Positions 7,488-16,871 of a stretch of DNA of 64,000 nt are shown in pieces. The position numbers and the translations under genes were made by a program. This DNA is from Brevundimonas bullata. Lineage in GTDB: Bacteria; Pseudomonadota; Alphaproteobacteria; Caulobacterales; Caulobacteraceae. Position 1 is the stretch's first letter; each line of letters opens with the position of its first letter. The notes beneath the pieces were generated by a model. That model saw only the letters and a list, made by a program, of their open reading frames with translations. It did no database searches and was not told the DNA's origin. The stretch spans positions 1-64,000 of the forward strand of contig NZ_QLLC01000016.1 of the NCBI RefSeq assembly GCF_003350205.1, written 5' to 3'.

Positions 7488-10340
7488 CTAGATCAAACTA
7501 CCGTGGCAGTGCTTGAACTTGCGGCCCGAGCCGCAGGGGCAGTCGGCGTTGCGGCTGGTGCGTTCCCAGCCGAGGGGCAGGGCCTCGACCGGCAGTTTGG
7601 AGCGGTCGTCGCCGGTCAGCATGCCTTCCGGGTTCTGGGCCGACGGATTGGCCATTTCGTTCTCGCCGGTGCCGGGGTTCAGGTGGATTTCCTGGAACTC
7701 GGGCATCTCCATGGCGGGCGGAGCCTCGAAGCGGAACTCGACCGTCATCAGCCAGCGGGTGACGTTGTGGCGCAGGTCGTGCAGCAGCGTCTCGAACAGG
7801 TTGAAGGCTTCGGTCTTGTATTCGTTCAGCGGGTCGCGCTGGCCGTAACCGCGCAGGCCGATGACGCCGCGCAGGTGGTCCAGATGGACCAGATGCTCAC
7901 GCCACTGCATGTCGATCATCTGCAGCATGAACTGCTTTTCCAGACCGCGGGTCTGGTCGGCGCCGATCATTTCCAGACGCTCGGCGGCGCGGGCTTCGGC
8001 GGCGGCCATCAGCCGCTCTTCGATTTCCTCGTTCGAGACGCCTTCTTCGGCGGCCCATTCCTTCAGCGGCAGTTCCAGGCCGAGGGTCGACCGGACCTTC
8101 TCGTCCAGACCGTCCATGTCCCACTGCTCGGCATAGGCCTTGGGCGGCATATAGCGTTCGACCAGGTCGTTGATCACGTCGCTGCGGAAGTCGGCCACCA
8201 GTTCGGACAGGTCCGTGGCGTCCATGAACTCCTGGCGCTGTTCGAACACGGCCTTGCGCTGGTCGTTCACGACGTCATCGTACTTCAGCACGTTCTTGCG
8301 CATGTCGTAGTTGCGGGCTTCGACGCGCTTCTGGGCGGTTTCGACGGCGCGGTTCAGCCAGGGGTGGCTGATGGCCTCGCCCTCGGCCACGCCGAAGGAC
8401 TTCATGATCGAGTCCAGACGGTCGCCGGCGAAGATGCGCAGCAGGTCGTCCTCGCACGACAGATAGAATTTCGAGGTGCCGGGGTCGCCCTGACGGCCGG
8501 TGCGGCCGCGCAGCTGGTTGTCGATGCGGCGGCTTTCGTGGCGTTCGGTGCCCAGCACGAACAGACCGCCGGCGGCCAGGGCCGTCTGACGATGGACCGC
8601 GATCTCGGCCTTGTACTCGGCTTCCTTGGCGGCCAGGGCCTCGGGCGTGACCTCGATGGCCATGTTGCGCTGTTCCTGGGTCCAGCGCTGGATGCGCATC
8701 TCCAGGTTGCCGCCCAGCTGAATGTCGGTGCCGCGACCGGCCATGTTGGTGGCGATGGTCACCGCGCCGGGCAGACCGGCGTCGGCGACGATATAGGCTT
8801 CCTGCTCGTGCTGACGCGCATTCAGGACGTTGTGCGGAATGCCGCGGCCGGAGACATAGGTGATGTCATAGGCGTCGTCGCCGACCTTCTGCGCTTCCTT
8901 CTCGCGGCCGGCGTATTCGGCCTTGAGGGTGCGGCCGGTCTCGACCTTGTACTCATAGGTCTTCAGGACCTCGGACAGTTCCTCGGACTTTTCGATCGAG
9001 ACGGTGCCGACCAGGATGGGCTGGCCCTTGACGTGGCACTCGGCGATCTGGGCGGCGATGGCCGCGTTCTTTTCCCTGAAGGTGCGATAGACCTCGTCGT
9101 CATAGTCCTTGCGCAGGACCGGACGGTTGGTCGGCACTTCCAGGACGTCCATCTTGTAGATGTCGAGGAATTCCTGGGCCTCGGTCGCCGCCGTGCCGGT
9201 CATGCCGGACAGCTTTTCGTAGAGGCGGAAGTAGTTCTGGATCGTCACCGAGGCCAGGGTCTGGTTCTCGGGCATGATCTTGACGTCTTCCTTGGCCTCG
9301 ATGGCCTGGTGAAGACCTTCGGACAGGCGACGGCCCGTCATCATGCGGCCGGTGTATTCGTCGATCAGGACGATCTCGCCGCCCTTGATGATGTAGTCCT
9401 TGTCGCGCGTGTACAGGGTGTTGGCGCGCAGGGCCTGGTTGACGTGGTGGACCAGGCTGACATTGGCCGGGTCATAAAGATCGGTGGTGTCCTCGGCGAA
9501 GTGACCGCCGGCCTCCAGCATCTCCTCGATGCGCTCCGAACCCAGCTCGGTCAGCAGGGCCTGGCGCTGCTTTTCGTCGAGGTCGTAGGTGGCCTTGTCG
9601 ACGATCAGATCCTTCACGATCGCGTCGACGATCTTGTAGAGGTCCGAACGGTCCTCGGTCGGGCCCGAGATGATCAACGGCGTGCGCGCCTCGTCGATCA
9701 GGATGGAGTCGACCTCATCGACGATGGCGAAGTGGTGGCTGCGCTGCACCATCTCGCGACGGTCATAGACCAGGTTGTCGCGCAGGTAGTCGAAGCCGAA
9801 TTCGTTGTTGGTGCCGTAGGTGATGTCGGCGTTGTAGGCCGCCTGACGCTGGCCCTGCGACAGGCCGTTGACGATCACGCCGACCTCAAGACCGAGGAAG
9901 CGATAGACCTTGCCCATGGTCTCGGCGTCGCGGCGCGCCAGATAGTCGTTGACGGTGATGACGTGGACGCCCTTGCCCGCCAGGGCGTTCAGATAGACCG
10001 GGGCCACGGCCACCAGGGTCTTGCCTTCGCCGGTCCGCATTTCGGCGATGCCGCCTTCATGCAGGATCATGCCGCCGGCCAGCTGGACGTCGTACTGACG
10101 CTGGCCCAGGACCCGCTTGGACGCCTCGCGCACCACGGCGAAGGCTTCATTCTGGATCTTGTCCAGGCTGTCGCCGGCCTCGATCCGGTCCTTGAAGGTC
10201 TGCGTCATCATCCGCAGTTCGTCGTCCGAGAAGGCCTCGAACTTGGATTCCAGGGCGTTGATCTTCTGCGCCTGGGCCTGGAAGGCCTTGACCTTGCGGT
10301 CGTTGGAGGAGCCGAGGATTTTCTTGGCGAAGCCGAGCAT
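7488..10340 (-). CDS. secA: SecA, preprotein translocase ATPase
   Basis: The 950-residue protein is the motor that drives unfolded preproteins through SecYEG. Seen: N-terminal [16 protein letters not shown], Walker A in [26 protein letters not shown] (DEAD box), the second nucleotide-binding fold with [10 protein letters not shown], the helical scaffold and wing, and a C-terminal zinc-binding [14 protein letters not shown] that binds SecB. The start at 10340 gives the standard N-terminus; an upstream ATG at 10466 would add unrelated residues. The gene is divergent from the parvulin gene, with 275 bases between the start codons where I see no further feature. Confidence 0.97.
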   Translation of the reverse strand: MLGFAKKILGSSNDRKVKAFQAQAQKINALESKFEAFSDDELRMMTQTFKDRIEAGDSLDKIQNEAFAVVREASKRVLGQRQYDVQLAGGMILHEGGIAEMRTGEGKTLVAVAPVYLNALAGKGVHVITVNDYLARRDAETMGKVYRFLGLEVGVIVNGLSQGQRQAAYNADITYGTNNEFGFDYLRDNLVYDRREMVQRSHHFAIVDEVDSILIDEARTPLIISGPTEDRSDLYKIVDAIVKDLIVDKATYDLDEKQRQALLTELGSERIEEMLEAGGHFAEDTTDLYDPANVSLVHHVNQALRANTLYTRDKDYIIKGGEIVLIDEYTGRMMTGRRLSEGLHQAIEAKEDVKIMPENQTLASVTIQNYFRLYEKLSGMTGTAATEAQEFLDIYKMDVLEVPTNRPVLRKDYDDEVYRTFREKNAAIAAQIAECHVKGQPILVGTVSIEKSEELSEVLKTYEYKVETGRTLKAEYAGREKEAQKVGDDAYDITYVSGRGIPHNVLNARQHEQEAYIVADAGLPGAVTIATNMAGRGTDIQLGGNLEMRIQRWTQEQRNMAIEVTPEALAAKEAEYKAEIAVHRQTALAAGGLFVLGTERHESRRIDNQLRGRTGRQGDPGTSKFYLSCEDDLLRIFAGDRLDSIMKSFGVAEGEAISHPWLNRAVETAQKRVEARNYDMRKNVLKYDDVVNDQRKAVFEQRQEFMDATDLSELVADFRSDVINDLVERYMPPKAYAEQWDMDGLDEKVRSTLGLELPLKEWAAEEGVSNEEIEERLMAAAEARAAERLEMIGADQTRGLEKQFMLQMIDMQWREHLVHLDHLRGVIGLRGYGQRDPLNEYKTEAFNLFETLLHDLRHNVTRWLMTVEFRFEAPPAMEMPEFQEIHLNPGTGENEMANPSAQNPEGMLTGDDRSKLPVEALPLGWERTSRNADCPCGSGRKFKHCHGSLI

Positions 10341-10615
10341 GGGCGATCCGGTAAAGGCGGTCGAGCGGCTGAAGGCTCTGAAACAGGAAGCGTCTTGATC
10401 TAGAAGGCCCGGATCGACGACGGTCCCGGCGACCCTCGAAATACGAGGTGTGCGCAGGGGCCGCACAGACGATCGAAAACCCCTCGACTTGGGCGCAGTC
10501 GGGACTTAAGCACCGCCCTAACCCCTGTCAACGCGAGGGGCTTTCAAGGGCTTGCGGCGACCGGCCTCCAGCCCCTGTTTTCCGTCCTGTTTTCCGCCCC
10601 CGTCCGGAGCGCCTG

Positions 10616-11599
10616 ATGCGAGTTTCGCGTCCCTCCTTCCGAACCGTCCTGCCTCTGCTGGCCTCGGTGCTGGCGGCGATGACGCTGACGGCCGCCTGCG
10701 GGCGCGGCGGTGCGGAAACGCCGCCCGAAAAGGATGACCTGGTCGTCGCCCGCGTTCAGGACCGTTCGGTCTGGGCCTCGGACGTGCGCCGCGAGGCGGT
10801 GGCCCAGGGTCTGGTCGGCGAAGGCGAGCCGCTGGACGTCAAGTCCGAACTGTTCCGCCGCGTGCTGGACGAGGTGGTCGATCAGAAGCTTCTGGCCGCC
10901 GAGGCCCGTCGTCGCGGCCTGGACAAGGACGCCGCCGCCCAGCGCCGGCTGGAGGCCGTGCACGAACGCATCCTCGGCGACATGCTGGTCGAATCCGTCG
11001 TCAGCGGCGCCGTGTCCGACCAGGCGGTCGAGCGCCTCTATCAGGAGCAGCAGCGCCGGGCGCAGACGAGCGAAGAGGTCCGCGTCCGCCTGATCCTGTC
11101 GCATACGAAAGAACAGGCCGACGCCGTAGTCGGCGTTCTGGGCCAGGGCGCCGCCTTCGAAGCCGTGGCCGCCCAGCGCTCGGTCGACGACGCCACCCGC
11201 TATTCCGGCGGCGACCTGGGCTATTCCACGCTGGACGTCCTGCCTGACGCCTACGCCGCCGCCGTGCGCGGCCAGGCGCCGGGCGCCGTTGTCGGTCCGG
11301 TGCAGGGCGAGGGCGGCTGGGCCGTGCTGCGCATCGAGGACCGCCGTCTGGAAACCCCGCCGACCCTGGATCAGGCCCGCCCTCTCATCGTCCGCTATCT
11401 GACCTATGAGGGCGTGCGCCAGCTGCTGGAGCAGCTGCGCGGCAAGGCCCAGGTCGAAGTCTTCCTCAATCCCGCCAAACCGGCGGCGCAACCGACCGCC
11501 CAGCCTGCGCCTGCCCAACCTGCGCCTGCCCAACCTGCGCCGGCCAAGCCTGCGCCCGTCTCTCCCGCCGCCCCTCCCGCCGGAACCGTCGCCTCATGA
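10616..11599 (+). CDS. Peptidylprolyl isomerase of the parvulin (PpiC/PrsA) type, exported
   Basis: The 327-residue protein has an N-terminal export signal ending in LTAAC at about residue 27, a plausible though non-ideal lipobox. A SurA-like N-terminal helical region follows (about 35-150, with VLDEVVDQKLLAAEARRRG), then one parvulin domain (about 155-255, with GGDLGYSTLDVLPDAYAAAV). The last 40 residues are a Pro/Ala/Gln tail from tandem 15-base repeats. It would assist folding of exported or outer-membrane proteins. Its stop overlaps the argJ start (ATGA), so the two are co-translated. Confidence 0.85.
   Translation: MRVSRPSFRTVLPLLASVLAAMTLTAACGRGGAETPPEKDDLVVARVQDRSVWASDVRREAVAQGLVGEGEPLDVKSELFRRVLDEVVDQKLLAAEARRRGLDKDAAAQRRLEAVHERILGDMLVESVVSGAVSDQAVERLYQEQQRRAQTSEEVRVRLILSHTKEQADAVVGVLGQGAAFEAVAAQRSVDDATRYSGGDLGYSTLDVLPDAYAAAVRGQAPGAVVGPVQGEGGWAVLRIEDRRLETPPTLDQARPLIVRYLTYEGVRQLLEQLRGKAQVEVFLNPAKPAAQPTAQPAPAQPAPAQPAPAKPAPVSPAAPPAGTVAS
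11504..11560 (+). repeat. 15-bp tandem repeat encoding a Pro/Ala/Gln tail
   Basis: The unit CCTGCGCCTGCCCAA occurs at 11504-11518 and 11519-11533, with a variant copy at 11534-11548 and a partial one after it. It encodes repeated P-A-P-A-Q at the C-terminus of the parvulin. Copy number could vary between strains. Confidence 0.8.
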
Positions 11600-12969
11600 A
11601 CCGTCCGCCCGCCAAATCCGGTTCGACCGGCCAGATGATCGAGTCCGCCATCGAAAAGGCGCTGGACCCGCTGGCCTCGGCCCTGAAGCGCGCCACCCAG
11701 CCGTCCAAGCCGGCGCCCGGCAAGCCGGGCCTGATGATCTCGCCCCTGGCCGTGCCCTTCCCGGCCATTCCGCCGATCAGGGGCGTCGAAATCGCCACCG
11801 CCCGCGCCGGTTTCTACAAGCACGAGCGCGACGACCTGGTGGTCTTCCACTTCCCCGAGGGCGCCGCCTGCGCCGGCGTCTTCACCCGTCACAAGGTCGG
11901 CTCGGCCCCCGTTGACTGGTGCAAGCGCCAGCTGGAGGCCGACAGGGGCGGCGGCGAGGGGGTCAAGGCCCTGGTCGTCAACGCCGGCTGCGCCAACGCC
12001 TTCACCGGCAAGGCCGGGGCCGACGCGGCCCGCCGCACCGCGGCAGAGGTCGCCAAGCGCTTCGATTGCCGCCAGCGCGACGTCATGCTGGCCTCGACCG
12101 GCGTCATCGGCGTGGTGCTGGACGAGACGAAGATCACCGCCCGGCTGCCCGACATCAAGGCCGGTCTGAAGGTCGACAACTGGACTCAGGCCGGTCTGGG
12201 CATCATGACCACGGACACCTTCCCCAAGGGCTCCTACGCGGAATGTGAGATCGACGGCGTCAAGGTCAGGATCGCCGGCATCGCCAAGGGCTCGGGCATG
12301 ATCGCGCCGGACATGGCCACCATGCTGGCCTTCATCGTCACCGACGCCGACATCGCCCCGCCGGTGCTGAAGGCCCTGCTGAACCTGCACGTCCGCACCA
12401 CCTTCAACTCGGTGACGGTGGACGGCGACACCTCGACCAACGATACGGCCCTGCTGTTCGCCACCGGCGCCTCGGGCGCGCCGCGCATCGGCCGGGTCGG
12501 CGACCGTCGCCTGAAGGACTTCTCGGCGGCTCTGGACCGGGTCATGCTCGATCTGGCCCACCAACTGGTCAAGGACGGCGAGGGCGCGACCAAGTTCGTC
12601 CGCATCACCGTGGACGGCGCCGCCAGCCCCGCCTCGGCCCGCAAGCTGGCCAAGTCGATCGCCGACAGCCCCCTGGTCAAGACCGCCATCGCCGGCGAGG
12701 ACGCCAACTGGGGCCGCATCGTCATGGCCGTCGGCAAGACGGAAGAAGCCGTGGATCGCGACCGTCTGGCCATCCATTTCGGCCCCCATGTCGCCGCCGT
12801 CGACGGCGCCCCGTCGCCGACTTACGACGAGGCCCAGATGAGCGCCTATATGAAGAACGCGGAGATCGACATCACCGTCCACGTCGGCTCGGGCCGCGCC
12901 TCGGCCACTGTCTGGACCTGTGACCTGACCAAACGCTACATCGAGATCAATGGGGACTATCGCTCGTGA
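11596..12969 (+). CDS. argJ: ArgJ, glutamate N-acetyltransferase / amino-acid acetyltransferase
   Basis: The 457-residue enzyme transfers the acetyl group from N-acetylornithine to glutamate in cyclic arginine synthesis. The self-cleavage site and nucleophile is Thr242 in KGSGMIAPDMATML; NAGCANAFTG and ASTGVIG are further family signatures. The first 45 residues (basic, Pro/Lys-rich) extend beyond the usual ArgJ start near PLAVPFPAIPPIRGV; an internal start is possible, but the ATGA overlap with the parvulin gene supports 11596. The mutT start overlaps the argJ stop. Whether the enzyme also uses acetyl-CoA cannot be told from sequence. Confidence 0.95.
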   Translation: MNRPPAKSGSTGQMIESAIEKALDPLASALKRATQPSKPAPGKPGLMISPLAVPFPAIPPIRGVEIATARAGFYKHERDDLVVFHFPEGAACAGVFTRHKVGSAPVDWCKRQLEADRGGGEGVKALVVNAGCANAFTGKAGADAARRTAAEVAKRFDCRQRDVMLASTGVIGVVLDETKITARLPDIKAGLKVDNWTQAGLGIMTTDTFPKGSYAECEIDGVKVRIAGIAKGSGMIAPDMATMLAFIVTDADIAPPVLKALLNLHVRTTFNSVTVDGDTSTNDTALLFATGASGAPRIGRVGDRRLKDFSAALDRVMLDLAHQLVKDGEGATKFVRITVDGAASPASARKLAKSIADSPLVKTAIAGEDANWGRIVMAVGKTEEAVDRDRLAIHFGPHVAAVDGAPSPTYDEAQMSAYMKNAEIDITVHVGSGRASATVWTCDLTKRYIEINGDYRS

Positions 12970-13391
12970 GCGAGGCCGCCCCCGTTCCGACTGTCCCCAC
13001 CGTCCTCGTTGTCGCCGTCGCCCTGATCGACCCCGACGGCCGCGTCCTGATCGCCAAGCGTCCCGAGGGCAAACAGCTGGCGGGCCTGTGGGAGTTTCCG
13101 GGCGGCAAGGTCGAGCCGGGCGAGCGGCCTGAACAGGCCCTGATCCGCGAGCTGAAGGAAGAGCTGGGCATCGACGTGAACGAGGCCTGCCTGGCCCCCT
13201 TCGTGTTTACCAGTCACGCTTACGAATCCTTTCACTTGTTGATGCCACTCTACCTGTGCCGGCGTTGGTCCGGCGTGGTCACTGCGCGTGAACATGCGGG
13301 CTTGGCCTGGGTGAAGCCGAACAAGCTCTCGGACTATCCCATGCCGCCGGCCGACGAACCCCTGGTCGCCTGGTTGCGCGACCTGCTCTGA
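12966..13391 (+). CDS. mutT: MutT, 8-oxo-dGTP diphosphatase (Nudix)
   Basis: The 141-residue Nudix hydrolase clears oxidised dGTP. The Nudix box G-x5-E-x7-REL-x-EELGI is intact at about residues 44-66. EFPGGKVEPGE and a C-terminal YPMPPADEPLV are typical of MutT. The start is GTG at 12966, overlapping the argJ TGA (GTGA), so the parvulin, argJ and mutT genes form one translationally coupled operon. Confidence 0.9.
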   Translation: MSEAAPVPTVPTVLVVAVALIDPDGRVLIAKRPEGKQLAGLWEFPGGKVEPGERPEQALIRELKEELGIDVNEACLAPFVFTSHAYESFHLLMPLYLCRRWSGVVTAREHAGLAWVKPNKLSDYPMPPADEPLVAWLRDLL

Positions 13392-13416
13392 TCAGCCGCC
13401 GCGGGAGGGGGCCAGG

Positions 13417-13596
13417 ATGCGACGCTTCATCGGCCAACTCCATCGCGATGACAGCGGCGCCACCGCCATCGAATACGGCCTGATCTGCGGACTGATCTGC
13501 CTGGTCATCATCGGCGCCATGGGCGCCTTCGGCGCCGAGTCGAACGCCATGTATCGGAAGATCACCGACGCGATCGACGGCGCCATCAACGGCTGA
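13417..13596 (+). CDS. Flp/Fap family type IVb pilin (short)
   Basis: The gene encodes 59 residues. An N-terminal basic leader is followed by D-D-S-G-A-T-A-I-E-Y-G-L, the hallmark of Flp pilins (PF04964), and a hydrophobic stretch to about residue 41. The cleavage position before the hydrophobic helix and the E-Y pair fit processing by a TadV-type peptidase and polymerisation into a thin adhesive pilus. GGGAGGGG precedes the ATG. It lies 25 bases after mutT, with no cpa/tad assembly genes in the window, so it is an orphan copy that would depend on machinery encoded elsewhere. Confidence 0.88.
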   Translation: MRRFIGQLHRDDSGATAIEYGLICGLICLVIIGAMGAFGAESNAMYRKITDAIDGAING

Positions 13597-13603
13597 TCCG
13601 GGC

Positions 13604-14491
13604 TCAGTCCTCGCCCCTCTGTTCCCTGACGCCGAGCGCGTCGGCCAGTCGCGTTTTGGCCGAGCCGCGCCGCGCCGGCTGTTGCTGGCTCTCGTGCGGG
13701 GCCCAGCCGGCCAGATGCACCATTTCAAACGTCGCCGGGATGCGCCCGTCCGCCTCGGCGTGGCGCTCGGCATAGAGCTGGGCGGCGCGCGCCAGCACCG
13801 CGCGGCTCAAGGGCCGGATAGGCCCGGCCAGGACATTGGTCTCGCCCATGGCGCGCAGGTCGCGCATCAGGGCGAAGGGATCAGCATAGCGCACCGTCAC
13901 CCGATCCACGTCTGTCACCGGCAGGGCGAACCCGGCGCGCTGCAACAGGGCCGCGCCGTCGAATCCATCGGCAAAGGGCGAAATCCGCGCCTGAGCCCCG
14001 CCGTTCACCTCCAGCTCGGCCTCGGTCAGCGCCCCGCGCAGCTCCTTCAGCGTCGCCGCGCCGAACAGGCTGGCGACGAACAGGCCGTCCGGCTTCAGCG
14101 CGCGCCGGATCTGGCTCAGCGCCCCCGGCAGGTCGTTGGCCCAGTGCAGGCCCAGCAGGTTGACGATCAGGTCGGCTGAACCGTCCTCCAGCCCTAGCGG
14201 CCCCGCCCCCGGCGCGGCGCGCTCAGACGTCGTGCCCACGGCGCGGACCTCGCCGACGCGATCCCTCGCCACGCTGTCGGCCACCGCGCGAGCGAAGACG
14301 CCAGGGTGCGGCGACAGGTCGACGGGCGTGTGAAACTCGCGCAGGATCACCTCCAGACTGTTCACCGCATTCTCGGCGGCGCGCAGGTGCAGGAAGTCGG
14401 CGTCGGGGAAACGTCGGGCTGCGCGGCTCAGGCGCGCGGCGCGGCGGGCGGCGTCGAAGATGATCGGGGGACCGGAGGAGGGGGCGCTCAT
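13604..14491 (-). CDS. SAM-dependent methyltransferase (BioC/NDUFAF5-like)
   Basis: The 295-residue protein is a class I methyltransferase of the BioC/NDUFAF5 type. Seen: FDAARRAARLSRAARRF at the N-terminus as in NDUFAF5 proteins, the GSADLIVNLLGLHWANDLPGAL motif-IV/post-IV region, and KPDGLFVASLFG. The SAM-binding glycine motif I is weak. The mitochondrial homologue modifies a complex I subunit; here the substrate is unknown. The start codon shares the CATG at 14489-14492 with the divergent comF start, which leaves no room for promoters if both are correct. Confidence 0.75.
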   Translation of the reverse strand: MSAPSSGPPIIFDAARRAARLSRAARRFPDADFLHLRAAENAVNSLEVILREFHTPVDLSPHPGVFARAVADSVARDRVGEVRAVGTTSERAAPGAGPLGLEDGSADLIVNLLGLHWANDLPGALSQIRRALKPDGLFVASLFGAATLKELRGALTEAELEVNGGAQARISPFADGFDGAALLQRAGFALPVTDVDRVTVRYADPFALMRDLRAMGETNVLAGPIRPLSRAVLARAAQLYAERHAEADGRIPATFEMVHLAGWAPHESQQQPARRGSAKTRLADALGVREQRGED

Positions 14492-15296
14492 GTCCGTTCA
14501 GGATGGGGGCTGGCGTGCCGAAATGAAAGACGGCGCCGCCCGTATATCGCTGGGCGCGCGTGGAATGGCGCGCGGTCTGCTCGACCTGCTGCTACCGCCC
14601 ATGGCCCACGACAGCCGCGAGGCCACGGCCTCGGCGGGCCTGTCGCCCGACGCCTGGAGCCGGGTGGTGTTTCTGGAGGCGCCCGTCTGCGACGGCTGCG
14701 GCGCGGCGTTTGAGTATGACGGCGGCGACTTCGCCTCCGACCGCTGCCTGGCCTGTCAGGTCCAGCCCTACGCCTTCGCCCGCGCCCGCGCGGCCTGCGT
14801 CTATGACGAGGCCTCGCGCGGCCTGATCCTCAAGTTCAAGCATGGCGATCAGCAGCAGTTCGCCCCCCTGTTCGCCCGCTGGATCGCGCGTTCCGGCGCG
14901 GACGTCCTGGCCGAGGCCGACGCCGTGCTCCCGGTTCCCCTGCATCGCAGCCGCCTTCTGGCCCGGCGCTTCAATCAGGCCGCCGAGATCGCCCGGCCTC
15001 TGGCCCGCACCGCCGGACTCGACTACCTGCCTGACGCCCTGATCCGGTCCACGCCCACCGACACTCAGGGCGGCAAGTCGGCGCGCGGGCGGCGCCTGAA
15101 CGTCAAATCCGCCTTCGCCGTCACCGAGGCCGGGCGTCGCCGGATCAAGGGGCGGCGCATCCTTCTGATCGACGATGTCCTGACCACGGGGGCCACCGCC
15201 GAGGCCTGCGCCCGCGTCCTTTTGTCCGCCGGAGCCCGCGCGGTGGACCTGGCTGTCATCGCGAGGGTGCGAACCGCGCGCGAACCGCCTAAGTAG
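14490..15296 (+). CDS. comF: ComF family protein (phosphoribosyltransferase-like)
   Basis: The protein has a two-pair cysteine ribbon (C-D-G-C and C-L-A-C), CVYDEASRGLILKFKHGDQQ, the LPVPLHRSRLLARRFNQA motif and the PRPP-binding signature ILLIDDVLTTGATAEA. This is the ComF family linked to DNA uptake and processing. The start is uncertain: 14490 overlaps the divergent methyltransferase start, and ATGs at 14523 or 14565 would leave promoter space and begin close to the LLDLLLPP segment typical of homologues. Confidence 0.87.
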   Translation: MSVQDGGWRAEMKDGAARISLGARGMARGLLDLLLPPMAHDSREATASAGLSPDAWSRVVFLEAPVCDGCGAAFEYDGGDFASDRCLACQVQPYAFARARAACVYDEASRGLILKFKHGDQQQFAPLFARWIARSGADVLAEADAVLPVPLHRSRLLARRFNQAAEIARPLARTAGLDYLPDALIRSTPTDTQGGKSARGRRLNVKSAFAVTEAGRRRIKGRRILLIDDVLTTGATAEACARVLLSAGARAVDLAVIARVRTAREPPK

Positions 15297-15326
15297 GGCG
15301 CTGATCTGAGTTAAGGAGACTCTGCG

Positions 15327-15584
15327 TTGGCCGAAGTCGTCATCTACACCAAGCCCGGTTGCCCCTATTGCACCGCCGCCATGGCTCTGTTGAAGCGCAA
15401 GGGCGTCGACTTCACTGAAATTGTCGCCTCGCGCGATCCCGAGATCAAGGCCGAGATGGTCGCCCGTGCGAACGGCAAGTCGACCTTCCCGCAGATCTTT
15501 GTCGGCGACAAACACGTGGGCGGCTCCGACGACATCCACGCCCTGGACGCGCGCGGCGGTCTCGACCCCCTGCTGGCGGCCTGA
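15327..15584 (+). CDS. grxC: Glutaredoxin 3
   Basis: The 85-residue protein has the CPYC active site at C12-C15, the cis-proline TFPQIFVG and the glutathione-binding GGSDDI. It reduces protein disulfides and glutathione adducts. The start codon is TTG at 15327, preceded by a strong TAAGGAGA. The following gene starts within its stop codon (TGATG), an operon with a nitrilase that may repair glutathione. Confidence 0.94.
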   Translation: MAEVVIYTKPGCPYCTAAMALLKRKGVDFTEIVASRDPEIKAEMVARANGKSTFPQIFVGDKHVGGSDDIHALDARGGLDPLLAA

Positions 15585-16423
15585 TGGACCAGCGGCTCGA
15601 CATCGCGCTGATTCAGACGCGGACGCCGGCGACGGCGGACGCAGGGCTGGCCCATGTCGAGCCGCTGATCCGCGAAGCGGCGGCGGGCGGGGCGCAACTG
15701 ATCCTGACGCCCGAGGGGACCAACTTCCTCGAACAGCGCCGGGGTCTGCGTGACGCGGCCCTGTCGAGCGAGGAGGCCGACGCCGCCGTCCTCGGGCTGC
15801 GCGCTCTGGCCGGCGAACTGGGCGTCTGGCTGCTGATCGGCTCGGTCCTCGTGCGCTCGGATGCGCCCGGCGACGACCGCGCCGCCAACCGTTCCCTGCT
15901 GGTCGATCCGTCGGGGGCGGTGGTCGCTCGCTACGACAAGCTGCACGTCTTCGACGTCGATCTGCCGGGGGGCGAGACCTATCGCGAGAGCGCCTCGGTC
16001 CGGCCCGGCATGGGCGCGACGGTAGCCGAGACCCCCTGGGGCCGGCTGGGCTTCAGCATCTGCTACGACGTGCGCTTCCCGCATCTGTACCGCGCCCTGG
16101 CCAAGACCGGCGCGGCGATGATCGCCGTCCCCGCCGCCTTCACCCGTCCGACCGGCGAGGCCCACTGGGAGACCCTGCTGCGCGCCCGCGCCATCGAGAC
16201 CGGCGCCTTCGTCCTGGCCCCGGCCCAGGGCGGCGCCCATGAGGACGGCCGCCAGACCTGGGGCCGCTCCACCATTGTCGGCCCCTGGGGCGAGATCATC
16301 GCCAAGGCCGACCATGACGACCCGTGCGTCGTCGCCGCGACCCTGGACCTGAGCGCCGTCCAGCGCGCACGACAGGCGGTCCCCTCCCTGCTGCACGACC
16401 GCGATTTCGACTGGCCGCAATGA
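15584..16423 (+). CDS. Carbon-nitrogen hydrolase, probable deaminated glutathione amidase (Nit1-like)
   Basis: The 279-residue nitrilase-superfamily enzyme has the catalytic triad Glu44 (LTPEGTNF), Lys119 (YDKLHVFDVDL) and Cys160 (FSICYDVRFP). The YDKLHVFDVDL and ICYDVRFPHLYR stretches are typical of the Nit1 branch, which hydrolyses deaminated glutathione. The tight coupling to grxC supports a glutathione-related role, but other amides are possible. DUF1178 follows after 10 bases. Confidence 0.85.
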   Translation: MDQRLDIALIQTRTPATADAGLAHVEPLIREAAAGGAQLILTPEGTNFLEQRRGLRDAALSSEEADAAVLGLRALAGELGVWLLIGSVLVRSDAPGDDRAANRSLLVDPSGAVVARYDKLHVFDVDLPGGETYRESASVRPGMGATVAETPWGRLGFSICYDVRFPHLYRALAKTGAAMIAVPAAFTRPTGEAHWETLLRARAIETGAFVLAPAQGGAHEDGRQTWGRSTIVGPWGEIIAKADHDDPCVVAATLDLSAVQRARQAVPSLLHDRDFDWPQ

Positions 16424-16433
16424 TCGGGCCGTC

Positions 16434-16865
16434 ATGATCCGCTACGCCCTGGCCTGCGACCACGACCACGGCTTCGAGGCCTGGTTCGCCTCCTCCTCCG
16501 ACTATGACGATCAGGCCGCGCGCGGTCTGGTCGAATGCCCCTTCTGCGGCTCGACCGAGGTGCGCAAGCAGGTGATGGCTCCGGCCGTGGCGGGTACGAA
16601 GAAGGCCGCGCCCGCGCCGGACATGGCGAAGATGCAGGCCATGATGATGCAGGCGGCGCGCGAGGTGCGCGAGCACGTCGAGCAGAATTTCGACTATGTC
16701 GGCGACGCCTTCGCCCGCGAGGCCCGCGACATTCACGAAGGCCGTTCCGAGAAGCGCGAAATCTACGGCGAGGCCACCCCTGCCGACATCAAGAAGCTGA
16801 AGGACGACGGCGTGCCCTGCGCCGCCCTGCCCAGCCTGCCGCCCGATCCGAAGAAGGCCAACTGA
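16434..16865 (+). CDS. DUF1178 family protein
   Basis: The 143-residue protein matches DUF1178 (PF06676). Seen: N-terminal IRYALACDHDHGFEAWF, the CPFCGSTEVRKQVMAPAV zinc-ribbon-like segment at about residues 35-52, and AREVREHVEQNFDYVGDAFAREAR-type helices. The function of the family is unknown. In alphaproteobacteria it often sits beside grxC and the nitrilase, as here, suggesting a shared thiol or stress role. Confidence 0.9.
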   Translation: MIRYALACDHDHGFEAWFASSSDYDDQAARGLVECPFCGSTEVRKQVMAPAVAGTKKAAPAPDMAKMQAMMMQAAREVREHVEQNFDYVGDAFAREARDIHEGRSEKREIYGEATPADIKKLKDDGVPCAALPSLPPDPKKAN

Positions 16866-16871
16866 AGCCAC

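Noticed and set aside
7368..10403. A reading frame of about 1000 codons on the plus strand opposite secA
   Set aside because: It is the antisense shadow of secA. In GC-rich DNA the reverse complement of a real gene often stays open, and the translation is low-complexity with no domain.
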